From assembly GCA_963758205.1 (NCBI GenBank), contig CAVWUM010000006.1, forward strand, positions 186,001-250,000: a DNA stretch of 64,000 bases, written 5' to 3'. Positions 17,825 through 27,404 of this stretch are shown here, one piece after another. A program made the translations under genes and the position numbers. This DNA is from Owenweeksia sp963758205. Lineage in GTDB: Bacteria > Bacteroidota > Bacteroidia > Flavobacteriales > Schleiferiaceae. A model generated the notes under the pieces. That model saw only the letters and a program-made list of their open reading frames with translations, was not told the origin of the DNA and searched no databases. The first letter of the stretch is position 1. Each line of letters starts with the position of its first letter.

Positions 17825-17843
17825 TGGGGACGAAGTGGGGACG
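17825..17843 (+). repeat. Tandem TGGGGACG sites before the integrase start
   Basis: The octamer TGGGGACG occurs at 17825-17832 and 17836-17843, an 11-base repeat interval of about one helical turn, ending 4 bases before the integrase ATG. Candidate integrase arm-binding or autoregulatory sites; this is inference from spacing. Confidence 0.4.
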
Positions 17844-17847
17844 GCAA

Positions 17848-19086
17848 ATGAAGGCATATCGAAAGCCAACAATCGTAGATCACGAGGGAGACATGACCAA
17901 GCAATGGTATGTCTATTTCAAGTGGTGGGATGAAGAAAATCAGAAATTTGTTAAAGCAAAACGATCAAAGTTTCCCAATGGGCAGGCTATTAATCGGATT
18001 GACGACAAAAGAGAGCGCATAAAGCAAATCGGTTTGCTTTGTGACGCCATAGAATATCTGCTAAGTAGTGGATGGACACCAGAAGATCAGATAAAAAACG
18101 GACGGATAATTACCGAAGAAACGCCAGCGCCTGTTGAATCAAAGTGGACAATCACCACGGCCATTGATGAAATTCTTAGAATTAAGGCCGAGTATCTGAG
18201 CAAATTTGGGTTAAGAGGTTTTAAGGCCAAATGCAATGCTCTTAAAAAATACCTTGCTGATAATGGTATGGCAGATTGGGCGCCTGATCAAATTAAAAAG
18301 AAACACATGACCGAATTTTTAAGGCATGTGAAAAAGACCAAAGGCAAAAACGGAGAAGAGGCCAGCGCAAGAACGCGCAACAATTACCTGATTGAGGTTC
18401 GCGGACTGTTTGAAAAGATGATTGAGGAGGATATTATCATTAATAATCCTTGTAAGGGTATTAAATCATTAAGAGAATCAGTTACCCGCCATATCTCCTA
18501 CTCTAAAGAACAAATGGCTCTTATGAGCGAATGGATGGGTGAGCATGAACCCTATCTTAAAATGTTCTCCACATTTATTGGTTACGCCTTTTTAAGGCCG
18601 GTTGAAATTTTGCGCCTACAGGTTAAGGATATAAGAGGAAATGAAATCTATCTGAAGGCCAGCGATGCCAAAACGGACACCAGCGAAGTAATACCGATTA
18701 TTGACCGATTAAAGCCCATAGTTGATAAACTGGTATCAGAAGCCAGCAGCCCCGAAGATTATTTATTCACCTCTAAGAAAAGACCAGGGAAAACACAGGT
18801 TTACAGTACATGGTTTTTCTCCAAGCGTTTTCAACGGTGCAAGGCCTACATGAACGCAGAGCATGATTGCAACTTTACAGATGATAACACGCTCTACGCC
18901 ATGAGACACACCTTTATTAAGGATATTTATTTACACTTCAAGAAAACGATGAATAAGGAACAAGCTGAGTTTGCCACTATGAAGATTACCCGCCACAAGA
19001 GCCTTAGCTCTCTAAGGTCGTATATCCGTGATTATTCCATAGATATACCAGAAGATTGGAGTAAAGCATATTCTATTGATTACTAA
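17848..19086 (+). CDS. Tyrosine recombinase/integrase of the tRNA-Met island
   Basis: 412 residues. An N-terminal arm-binding-like region (about 1-95), a SAM-like core-binding domain (about 100-205) and a catalytic domain (about 215-405). Catalytic residues: Arg250 in FLRPVEILRL, Lys275 in SDAKTD, Arg353 in AMRHTF, His383 in TRHKSLSS and nucleophile Tyr392 in LRSYIRD. The first His of the usual HxxR box is Tyr350, a variation also known from Bacteroidota phage-type integrases. It lies directly beside the tRNA-Met attachment site with the same orientation and very probably inserted the element. Copies of TGGGGACG lie just upstream of the start. Confidence 0.92.
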   Translation: MKAYRKPTIVDHEGDMTKQWYVYFKWWDEENQKFVKAKRSKFPNGQAINRIDDKRERIKQIGLLCDAIEYLLSSGWTPEDQIKNGRIITEETPAPVESKWTITTAIDEILRIKAEYLSKFGLRGFKAKCNALKKYLADNGMADWAPDQIKKKHMTEFLRHVKKTKGKNGEEASARTRNNYLIEVRGLFEKMIEEDIIINNPCKGIKSLRESVTRHISYSKEQMALMSEWMGEHEPYLKMFSTFIGYAFLRPVEILRLQVKDIRGNEIYLKASDAKTDTSEVIPIIDRLKPIVDKLVSEASSPEDYLFTSKKRPGKTQVYSTWFFSKRFQRCKAYMNAEHDCNFTDDNTLYAMRHTFIKDIYLHFKKTMNKEQAEFATMKITRHKSLSSLRSYIRDYSIDIPEDWSKAYSIDY

Positions 19087-19292
19087 ACCTTCTTGTATCT
19101 GGCGGGAGTAGCAGCATTTATTTGATGTGCAATTTCCAATACCTGTTGTTTTCTTGAGATTTTAGGTTTGGTAGCTATTTTTTTAGCAGTTTCCTTTTGA
19201 TAATCTGCATTGAGCACCGTAAGGAGTTGAGCCTTTTCTGTTGGGAGCATTGAATCGTAAAGAGTTTTGATTGCTGAGACTTTGGGACACAC
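19083..19292 (-). CDS. Possible small protein convergent with the integrase
   Basis: 69 residues with a GTG start. Composition is reasonable for a real small basic protein, with an apparent N-terminal helix (IKTLYDSMLPTEKAQLLTVLN), a Lys-rich linker and a second helix (KQQVLEIAHQIN). Its stop overlaps the integrase stop by four bases. Size and place would suit a small DNA-binding accessory protein, but no helix-turn-helix was identified and no ribosome-binding site is clear. It may be a chance frame. Confidence 0.35.
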   Translation of the reverse strand: MCPKVSAIKTLYDSMLPTEKAQLLTVLNADYQKETAKKIATKPKISRKQQVLEIAHQINAATPARYKKV

Positions 19293-20127
19293 TGTAATTC
19301 ATGGAAATAGATGCGATTGTTAGTCTGTTTTATTACGCTAACAAGCGACTTTTTTGTTAGTACTAATTGAACAGGCACAAAGTTAAAATCCAAAAATTAA
19401 GATTCTGATTTTGTGGAGTTTAAATTTCAACTAGCTATAAGTTGTGGAGTTTTTGAATACATCAAATAATGGGGTAAAATGAGCTTTAGAGAAATATCTG
19501 GAATGAATAGGTTAAGAAGACCCCATTATTGGCCTAAAAATTTGGGTGAAATGCCTTTTTTTGAAAAAAGTAGTAAAATTGGCTGGATCGCTTAGCTGTA
19601 AAGAGATACAGAAGACTGGTTGAAAATCAAAAAGGGACAAGTTGTCCTCTGGCTGGGCTTTGCTAAAAGGACTACGCCCAGCACCCTGAAATTTGGATAT
19701 ATAAAATATTTTTTGTAAGGAGTTTTTAGGTCTATAAATCCTTTCCATGGCTTAAGGCAAAATTAGCCTTCAAAGCTGTTGTCATGGACAAGGGTTTTCC
19801 CGGCATAAACCGCCCCTCCCTACGGTCGGTTCTTTTTATTCCAGTTTACTGCCAAGACCCCAACTTTGTAGCTGCAGGTTGCCTAAGCATTGGAAAGGAT
19901 AGAACTATGGTTGTTTTTTTGAGCTTAGAGGCAGTTCAATGGCAAAAGTAACGTACTGTTGCTTTGGGTTTAGAAAGAACGGTAGAACCAAAATAATGGG
20001 CTTCAGGTCTTTTCTTGATTTAACTCGCTCAAAGTACAAATTGCCCCCAGCTTTCTTCTGGCTTGGCTTGATACAGTTTTCTTTAAATATGGCTGATAGG
20101 CTGGAACTGCGTTAGTTATTGTTGGGT
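19293..20127. other. Gene-poor stretch of the island
   Basis: About 835 bases with no convincing gene. The longest frame (19512-19748, minus) has unnatural composition and no start context. A GTTAG...CTAAC inverted pair with AT-rich surroundings lies near 19318-19360, close to the integrase end. Nothing else was identified; decayed gene remnants are possible. Confidence 0.5.
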
Positions 20128-21000
20128 TCAATAGAAATAATTGAACAAATCATCTATTATTTGCCTTTCGAGGTTTTCACTCTTTAGCAATGAATAGAAA
20201 TTACTTACCAGTAATTCCAAGTATTCTTTATTTGAACTACATATGAACCTGTCTGATTGAGACATAATCAATGTGTCCATTTTTAAGTTAAATACAGGTG
20301 AAAGAACTTTCGGCACATGTTTTTTAGAATGAACCAAAACCTTCGTTGAACATAAAGGAATCATCAACTCTTCCCGGATACTGGAGAAATCTTGATAGTC
20401 ATTCTTGAAAATTAACGGATTATCCCCTGTTACATGGATGGTGTTTGTACGATGAATTAACTTCCATGAGAAGAAATCATCTTTATTATCATCCCTATTG
20501 CGTGTTGTTATTGAAAGTAGTGAAGGATAAATTTTTCTAAACAGGTCTGTATTTTTCAATAATTCTTCGGCCTCTTGAGACCGTTTACCAGTTTCTTTAT
20601 TGAAAATTCCAAACCCCAGTTCAGAGAAAGAGAAATTATCAATAATATCTTCTCTTAGCTGATCATTGGTAGGTATGCGCCAGAATGTTGTAGCTATGAA
20701 TGATTTTAAAACGGCCAGTACTTCTGGGGTAAGAACATGTTCCTTGAATTCTGATTTCCTGACGGTTTTTAGGGCATTGGCATCCCTTCCGTCAAAATAA
20801 GACAACATTTGTTCAGGCAAATCGGTTCTTTCATCACCCACTACAGCACTATTTCTATATTTTTCAAAGAATGAATTGATGGGTTTACTTTTTCTGATTT
20901 CTTCCTTCTTCTTGTCAAAAATGAAAAATTCACCATTGTTATTTGTGAACCCCTCCAAATAGAATTGCGGTATGTAATGGTGTCTTTTAGATTGTCCCAT
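20128..21000 (-). CDS. DUF4238 family protein
   Basis: 290 residues from the Met at 21000 (MGQSKRHHYIPQFYL); the frame extends to 21048 but the family begins at this Met. The opening SKRHHYIPQFYLEGFT, followed by GEFFIFDKKK, is the DUF4238 signature. Further typical features are YFDGRDANALKTV near 85, a helical centre, and a late HVTGDNPLIF (about 200) followed by MIPLCSTKVLVHS, where the family often has a DNPV-like motif. The function is unknown. It is the only non-secreted cargo gene of the island besides the integrase. Upstream 365 bases contain no clear promoter box. Confidence 0.75.
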   Translation of the reverse strand: MGQSKRHHYIPQFYLEGFTNNNGEFFIFDKKKEEIRKSKPINSFFEKYRNSAVVGDERTDLPEQMLSYFDGRDANALKTVRKSEFKEHVLTPEVLAVLKSFIATTFWRIPTNDQLREDIIDNFSFSELGFGIFNKETGKRSQEAEELLKNTDLFRKIYPSLLSITTRNRDDNKDDFFSWKLIHRTNTIHVTGDNPLIFKNDYQDFSSIREELMIPLCSTKVLVHSKKHVPKVLSPVFNLKMDTLIMSQSDRFICSSNKEYLELLVSNFYSLLKSENLERQIIDDLFNYFY

Positions 21001-21365
21001 CTTAATTTTTTGATGTAAGCCCTTACCGGCCATGACTATAAGACGCACATATTGAAATCCTGATCCTTGTCCGTTGCCCCAAAGCAGGAAGCCAAACGGA
21101 AAATGTGAATTTCATGTTTGTGGAGCATGTTTTCACAGCGTTTGATAAACTATAATCTTTATTTACAATAAGCCATACCGAAAACGGCCACTCTAATGAA
21201 AATTGAATCAGCAAGGCCGTACTCCGAGGCAATTTCTATTGTCCCATCCTTTGACAAAAAGAAGTGAGCCGAAAAGGAACAACCTAAGGAAGTATAGGGT
21301 ATTGGTCATTGCACGAAGAAGCACTAATGTAAAAATCCTTCAGGCCTTATTTGTAGTTCATTTAT
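21001..21365. other. Intergenic stretch between DUF4238 and T9SS cargo genes
   Basis: 365 bases with no supported gene. A short minus frame (21023-21232) is not convincing. It should contain the DUF4238 promoter and the terminator of the secreted-protein operon, but neither matches a known pattern clearly. Confidence 0.45.
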
Positions 21366-22838
21366 TTAAAGCTTCACCAGCTTCTGGTTGTATTTGCCAT
21401 TGATACTTACCATATAAATACCAGGTGCCAGGTGAGAAATATTGAACTGCGCGGAAAAGTTCTCAGGCCGGTCATTTTCAAGCACACATTGCCCTTTAAG
21501 GTCATATACTTTAATGGTTTCTAGAGGATCACTGCTGTCACAGGCAATGGTGAAAGCATCCCCTGCAGGGTTGGGGAATATTTTAAACTCCCCTGTGCCA
21601 GCAGACAACTCCTCTTCCCCCAAACCCAAAGTGCTGCAAATCGAATTTGGACCATTAAGGTAGTCCCCATCGTAATAGTTTAAGTAGCTTACACTATCGC
21701 CATTAACTGTGGTTGGATATTGAAAAGCCACAAACAAAGTATCTTTAATGATGCCAAAAGATGTTGGAGGACTGCCAAAATTGGTTGGAGTTCCACACCA
21801 TTGATGCTTGTTCCAGCCAGCAAAGTACGGAATGGCAGCATCACCAAACCTGTGGCTACTGCTAAAACCTCCGTCTATATTGCAGTATAAAATACTGTCA
21901 TACACAAACAGATCGTTTACAAAACCAACCGTTCCTCCTCCAACATTTTCCCAACTGCTACCTTTCCAACTCGCGATGAAATTTCCCGGATCTTGAGGAT
22001 ATTGCGACTTATTAAAAGTGCCTCCCATATAAAGATTCCCTTCAAAAACGGCAATATTTAACGTTTTTGAAGTTGTACCACTCAACCCTGAACCATAGGA
22101 ATGCCATTGCTGCCCATCCCAACGAGACACACCCCTAAAAGGGCTCCCCACATTTGAGCCGTTATTGATTGTTAAGATATCCCCATTTGGTAAAATTTCC
22201 AATTGTGCCTTTGATCCAAAATCTGCCATGGAAGAGGTGGGATGGATGATTGAATAAGGATATTGCCAAGTGTTTCCCCTATCTGGAGTCATGAAGTGTG
22301 TGTAGGTATATGATGAATCCAAAGAATTATAATAACTACCTCCCCAGATAAGCAATGAATCTCCTTTCACGGCCATATCATCAACACCATATATTGGACC
22401 AGGGTTCTGCCAGCTTGAGGTTGTCCACAAACTATCGTTGTACCATTTCAAGAGATATGTGGACGGAAGTTTTATTGAATCCTTATCAAGCAGAAGGTCT
22501 TGAAAAGTCCCTCCTATATAAAGGGTGTCACCATACATCTCAATGTCATTTGCTACGTTGGCAAAATATCCAGAAAAGGGGAGGGGAATCCAACGCCCCC
22601 TCATTCTGTATGCAACACACCGTCTTATAGAATCATGATCAAGCCAACCTCCATACATCCAATCTAGACCCAATGGGCCATCTGCCTTGAAATGCACCTG
22701 AAAATGTGCTGGAAAACTATATTGCTTAGGATAAATATCTTGGGTTTCCGGATTCCATCCCTGAGCATGTAGAGATGGTGTCCAAATTATCAAGATAAAA
22801 AATTTACATCTTAATAAACTTCCTAATAAACTTTTCAT
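21366..22838 (-). CDS. Secreted beta-propeller-like protein with T9SS type A sorting domain
   Basis: 490 residues. The N terminus has a signal peptide (CKFFILIIWTPSLHAQG). The middle has repeats of about 50 residues of the form DTLYIGGTF, DSLLIWGGSY, NLYMGGTF, DSILYCNIDGGF, each with GxxxLxxxG-type strands, suggesting a propeller. The last ~75 residues are a Por/T9SS type A tail: FKIFPNPAGDAFTI, IKVYDLKGQCVL, LAPGIYMVSINGK and final QKLVKL. It should cross the outer membrane by type IX secretion and be cleaved or anchored there. It overlaps the end of the upstream large gene by 35 bases, so the two form an operon. Confidence 0.82.
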   Translation of the reverse strand: MKSLLGSLLRCKFFILIIWTPSLHAQGWNPETQDIYPKQYSFPAHFQVHFKADGPLGLDWMYGGWLDHDSIRRCVAYRMRGRWIPLPFSGYFANVANDIEMYGDTLYIGGTFQDLLLDKDSIKLPSTYLLKWYNDSLWTTSSWQNPGPIYGVDDMAVKGDSLLIWGGSYYNSLDSSYTYTHFMTPDRGNTWQYPYSIIHPTSSMADFGSKAQLEILPNGDILTINNGSNVGSPFRGVSRWDGQQWHSYGSGLSGTTSKTLNIAVFEGNLYMGGTFNKSQYPQDPGNFIASWKGSSWENVGGGTVGFVNDLFVYDSILYCNIDGGFSSSHRFGDAAIPYFAGWNKHQWCGTPTNFGSPPTSFGIIKDTLFVAFQYPTTVNGDSVSYLNYYDGDYLNGPNSICSTLGLGEEELSAGTGEFKIFPNPAGDAFTIACDSSDPLETIKVYDLKGQCVLENDRPENFSAQFNISHLAPGIYMVSINGKYNQKLVKL

Positions 22839-25800
22839 TTGCCTTTATTATATATACCCCACTCATCAACACAGAGACGTCTATTTCAATATGACCATCG
22901 CCATCCGGGAATGTATATTTTTCTACTTGCTTGCCGCTCAAGTCAAAAATTTCTATCTGAGTAATCTTATCAGAGCCTGAAACAATGTTTAATTTCAGAT
23001 TGGCTGGGCTGGGAAAAACCTCTATGAATCCGTCTTGGCTTGGATCAACTTCAACCAGTGATACCCCTTGATTCACATCTGTTATATTGAAGCGAGTTAT
23101 AACCATGTCCGCATAAGACCTTCCAATAAGAGTATTATTTGGTTTGTACCATGAAGTTCCTGAAATAAAATTGGTAACCGGATAATAATCTATATCTGAA
23201 ATTGATGTAGAGCCATTTGGCGTGGTGGAATGACCGAGAGTAACTACATAACTATCACCTCCAAAGTCATAAGTTACTATATCATAAATGGCTTCCTCTC
23301 TTTCACCAGCAGTCCCATCACCGCCATACATTGTACTCCACGTTAAGACGTCCGTAGCCCCTGGAGTGGTGCTACCTGTGAAAGCAGCCAGGTAGAGATC
23401 ACTTCCAGAGTTTGAGCCATTTGAAGAATTAGTTGCTTGAGTAAAGAAATTTTGTTTAGACTGGATTTCAATAGGCAAACCTTTGGCTTGAGCTCCAGCA
23501 AAAAGTGTGGAAGTGGTGTTGTTATAAGCTAATTGCCCTAAACCACCCAATATCATGGAGCTTAATCCCCAATAGCCGGAGGCCTGATCTGAGTTCTTTC
23601 CAAAATAGCTATCCCAAACGGGAGTTGTGCCCACATACCTCACTATGTAGGCCTCTCCCAAAAGTTCCTTATATTGTGGTGAAACTGGTGAGGTCTGAAG
23701 AGATTTCAAACCTCCAGTGTTAATTCCGATGAAAGCATTCCCCCCATTAAAAGCTGGCGAAATCGATGTAAAGCGAGATATTACGGAATGATTTGTGCCC
23801 GTTGGGTCGTAGATTTTTGAACTTGAATTAAAAAAACCTAACCTTCCTCCACTAAAACCCTCGCCACAAATAGCACTTGTGCTTCCTGTAGCTTTTATAT
23901 CGTTTACATGTTGGTAATCGTTCAACAATGAAGAGTAAGCAAGTTTATATGTTGAGAGATTAAGAACAGTTAAAAATCCTCTATAGCTAATTCCTTGAGA
24001 CGGATGTACACCAGTATAAACTGATCCATCACCAGGATTATATACCGGAAATGTCCAGCCTGAAGGTGAGTCAGGACTTCCGTTTCCGATTTGTGCGGTG
24101 CTACCACCCTGTGTGGACCCGCAGAAATACATAAGTCCATTATTTGAAATACTCATTGACTCCATCCAAATAATTTCTTTACTTCCGAAGTTTGAGCGGT
24201 ATAACAAAGTGCCATTCAAATTTTTGAAGGATGCTAAATATGATTCACTCGAGCCACCAGACGTATTAGTATTGTTTTTTATCTGTTGATAAGCTCCCTG
24301 TGGAATTGAGGGATCTATAAAATTTAAGTTGTGAGAGCCAGAAACTCTCCCAACAACATGTATTTCTTTACCAGTCCAAGCAGATAAATTCTCATGCAGC
24401 CCAATTCCAACTACAGGTAAAGCACCCGTCATTAAGGTAAGCCAAATAGGAGCTCCGTCAATATCAAATTTTGACAGGAGACCGTTGGGGCTTGAAAAGG
24501 TTCCAAATGATCCATTTGTTATCCCAAAACTTTGCGGGAATGCCGTAGAATACGCTATGCAACCCATATAAAGGTCTCCATTATTTTGGTCTACCTCAAG
24601 GGCTCCATGATCTTTCTCTGAGCCATTCCCTCCAAAAAACGTACTCCAATCCATATTTCCTATTGCTGAACTACTATAAACTTGTCCTGCCCCAACTTTA
24701 ACTTGTATTACATATGGATAGCTAAAGTCACTCATGCAGATATACTGAAATTTAAGCTTGCCATCATCTAACGTATATACAATACAATTGTCGTCAAAAA
24801 TTTCTGAAGATCCTTGTTCATAGCTAAATGGCGCTAAGTAAACAATATCTCCATGTACCGTTTCAACATGAAGGTTGCCTCCATTTAAACTTAGATTGCT
24901 GGATCCTTTAATGTCTAGTTCTATTTCGGCTAAATCAGAGCCCTCATCCAAAACAAATGTTAATTTGAAGCCTTCTGAATTTGAAGATACGTAGGCATCC
25001 GTGCCCTCGTAAATCCCCGGCCATGCCAGTACATCAAATGTCCCTTGATTCTCATATTTAAGGAAGTCTGTATAATAATTTAAACGTGTTTCCTTTTCAT
25101 ATTCTTCAAGGTGACCCACATGGGTAGCATTAGCATCCAAAAATTCAAAATCGATCCTTTGTGATTGTGTACTATCAAAAGAAACTAAACTAAAGAAATT
25201 GTCCCCCATAAAGTAATCAGGGTATGAGCCAAAACTAAAATACCTCACATTCATCACAGACTGTCCGTTTTCATCCTTTAATTGCCCGGAATTTGAAATG
25301 TAGAGGTTCCCTCTCGAAAATGGTTCATCATCTGTAGGAAAATCCATTTCTCCATAACTGTAAGCCTCTGTAACTGATAGGTTGTTCACTTGGTAGGTTA
25401 CATATACCTCCCCTCCAAAGGCCACTTCTAAGGAAATTCCCGTTTCATCAAGGCCAGCATCATCACTAACTTGTTCACTCCATGACACACTACCTGTACT
25501 TCCACTTAAACTATAGATATATACATCCTTTTGTGCTCCATCAGTTACATCTGCCAAAACGAGAAAGTTGCCTTCTCCATCTTCCACAATATCAATAGCT
25601 CTATCATTCTTTCCATCAAAATCGATTTCCCTGCTCCATAGCAAAGTGCCTCCCAAATCATATTTACGAACCAGTATGTCTTCATTATTTGCGGCTGTAG
25701 TTACATATCCAGCAGCAACAAAAGAGCTTGCAGAAATCGCAATGGCAGTCCCTTCATCTGCCAGATTGCCTTTGTTAAAGGTGTCGGACCACAGGAAATT

Positions 25801-26738
25801 GTTACTGGCATCAAGGCAAACCACTTTAAAGTCATTGCTATTGCTGATATAGGAGGAGCCGGTAAGAACCATATAACCACTCTCCAGGGCCCCATCCTTC
25901 AATTGGTCCGATGAAGTGCTTGTTCCGCTATTGCGTTGCTCGTTTTGAAAATTGCCCCCGTCATCATATTGCCAAGTTACAATATCCCAATCATTGGGAC
26001 TGGATTCACTAGATCCATTGACAAAGATCTGGCCGCCATCCAGATTTATTTTAGCACCTAAATCAATATTCCCATTGTAGTCCTTAGTCACCAGCCAGTT
26101 CTTCTGAACCATCAGAAGCATAGGATGCGAGCAATAGATCATAATTACCATTGCGCTCAGTGGAGCCGGTTACATAAAGGCTGCTGGTATTGCCATCATA
26201 AATAATATCAGCAGTAACATCATTCCCTGCTTCAACATCCAGGGTAAACCATTGAATAGCGCCACTGGAGTTTACTTCCGAAACAAAAAAGTCAGTTTCA
26301 CCAGAGGAGATATAGGTTACTATCCCGGCAACATAAATATTGGTGCCATCGGTAGTGATTTGGGTTGGCTCATAGACATCTACACCAACACCACCGCCAG
26401 AAGCGGCCACGGTAGCCAGTCTACACCAGGCTACCTTCGTTATCTATCTTTTGGAGCTTTACATCCGTACCGCCTTGTGCGTGTTTTTCAAAACCTGCAC
26501 GATAAAAGTTGTCTGAATTATCAACTACCGTTGGTAAACCGAATTTGCTGGAATAAACCCCGTTGCTCTCCTGCCAAAGTTGGGTAATAGCATTGTTTTG
26601 GGAAAATGATATAGTTGGAGCGAGAATAAAGAAAATAGCAGTTATGGCTAGTTTTGTAATAGCAAAATTTGATTTATTTTCCGTTTTAGAAGCTAGGGAA
26701 TACGAACAAATCTCGTAATTGAGTAATGATTTTTTCAT
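22804..26738 (-). pseudogene. Large secreted SBBP/delta-60-type protein with T9SS sorting domain, two frameshifts
   Basis: Three frames (26421-26738, 26084-26410, 22804-26151) join to ~1310 residues if one base is removed near 26420-26435 and one near 26090-26115. The first part has a signal peptide (AITAIFFILAPTISFSQ) and repeats such as GNYDLLLASYASDGSE and DFKVVCLDASNNFLW, like delta-60 repeats. The centre has the DUF7948-like region usual in SBBP proteins (YFMGDNFFSLVSFDSTQ, IYEGTDAYVSS). SBBP-like repeats follow (WSTFFGGNGSEKDHGALEV), and the T9SS type A tail ends VYIIKANEKFIRKFIKM. It is a probable extracellular or surface protein. Whether it is a true pseudogene or an error-split gene is undecided. 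Confidence 0.78.
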
Positions 26739-27321
26739 TTTAGTTTGGGATTATTTGGTTTATACTTTGTGAAAAATAATGAAAAAATCCCAAAGCCAGG
26801 TTTGCTATGTATTCTTTCTTTGTTAATTTTTTGTTGAAAAATTTTGATAACCCATATCTTCAGCTAGAGTAGATGATTTTGGTCATGGAGAATATTAATC
26901 TTTTATCCCATATGATGAAGCTAATTACAAAACCTCCTTGGATCATTTAAATCCATTCGGTATGTGTTGGTTCAACAATGGTGGCACCTTCAATTTGCTT
27001 AGCTTTTTGGGGAAATACCTCTTTTTTAGGAGGACAGGCTCTTAAAAGGTGGCGCCTCAGTGCGACAGCTTATGCCCATTCATAAAATAATCCAAATAGT
27101 AATTGGTTTGCTTTCGGATTACACTTGATAGAGTAAACACTAATTGAATTTAAAGAGAATCTGGCTTTAACAAACTCCTATATATCTTGGACTGATATTT
27201 ATTCAGGAGTGTTCAAAATTTATGCGTCATCTGGCTCCAAAGTGGGAACGTTTTTTATCTTTACGACACAAAACAGCGTTATAACTAATTGATATTCAAT
27301 GAAAAATTTTGGACGGGAAAA
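26739..27321. other. AT-rich right end of the island, no gene
   Basis: About 580 bases between the large T9SS gene and attR without a supported frame on either strand. It must contain that gene's promoter. Near attR, TTTGGACGGGAAAA precedes the repeat and shares GGACG with the octamers beside the integrase, which may reflect recombinase binding. Nothing else is evident. Confidence 0.5.
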
Positions 27322-27344
27322 TTCGAGCCCCTCTCTCGCTACAA
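27322..27344 (+). repeat. attR: second copy of the 23-bp tRNA-Met 3'-end repeat
   Basis: An exact copy of 17742-17764, here without the rest of a tRNA. Host sequence resumes with a terminator (27351-27375) that fits a tRNA gene. The distance between repeats gives an island of 9,580 bp. Confidence 0.9.
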
Positions 27345-27350
27345 ACAAAA

Positions 27351-27380
27351 AACCCTCTTAGCTTTCAAGAGGGTTTTTTG
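27351..27380. terminator. Bidirectional terminator, probably the original tRNA-Met terminator
   Basis: AACCCTCTT (27351-27359) pairs with AAGAGGGTT (27367-27375) across a 7-base loop, with T-runs on both strands. On the plus strand it would originally have ended tRNA-Met; on the minus strand it ends the dienelactone-hydrolase-like gene at 27405. Confidence 0.8.
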
Positions 27381-27404
27381 GTTATCAGGCCTAAGTTTCT
27401 ATCC

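Noticed and set aside
19512..19748. 78-codon minus-strand frame as a gene
   Set aside because: Composition is unlike protein, no start context, no neighbour relation, and it lies in a gene-poor island zone.
20128..21000. Retron, CRISPR-Cas or toxin-antitoxin system in the island
   Set aside because: No reverse transcriptase, Cas, spacer repeats, nuclease motif or paired small genes were seen; DUF4238 alone does not establish a defence system.
21023..21232. 69-codon minus-strand frame upstream of DUF4238
   Set aside because: Overlaps the upstream extension of the DUF4238 frame and shows no protein-like pattern.
27322..27344. Second tRNA-Met gene
   Set aside because: Only the 23 bases of T-loop and acceptor 3' side are present; no D or anticodon arm precedes them. 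It is the attR copy.
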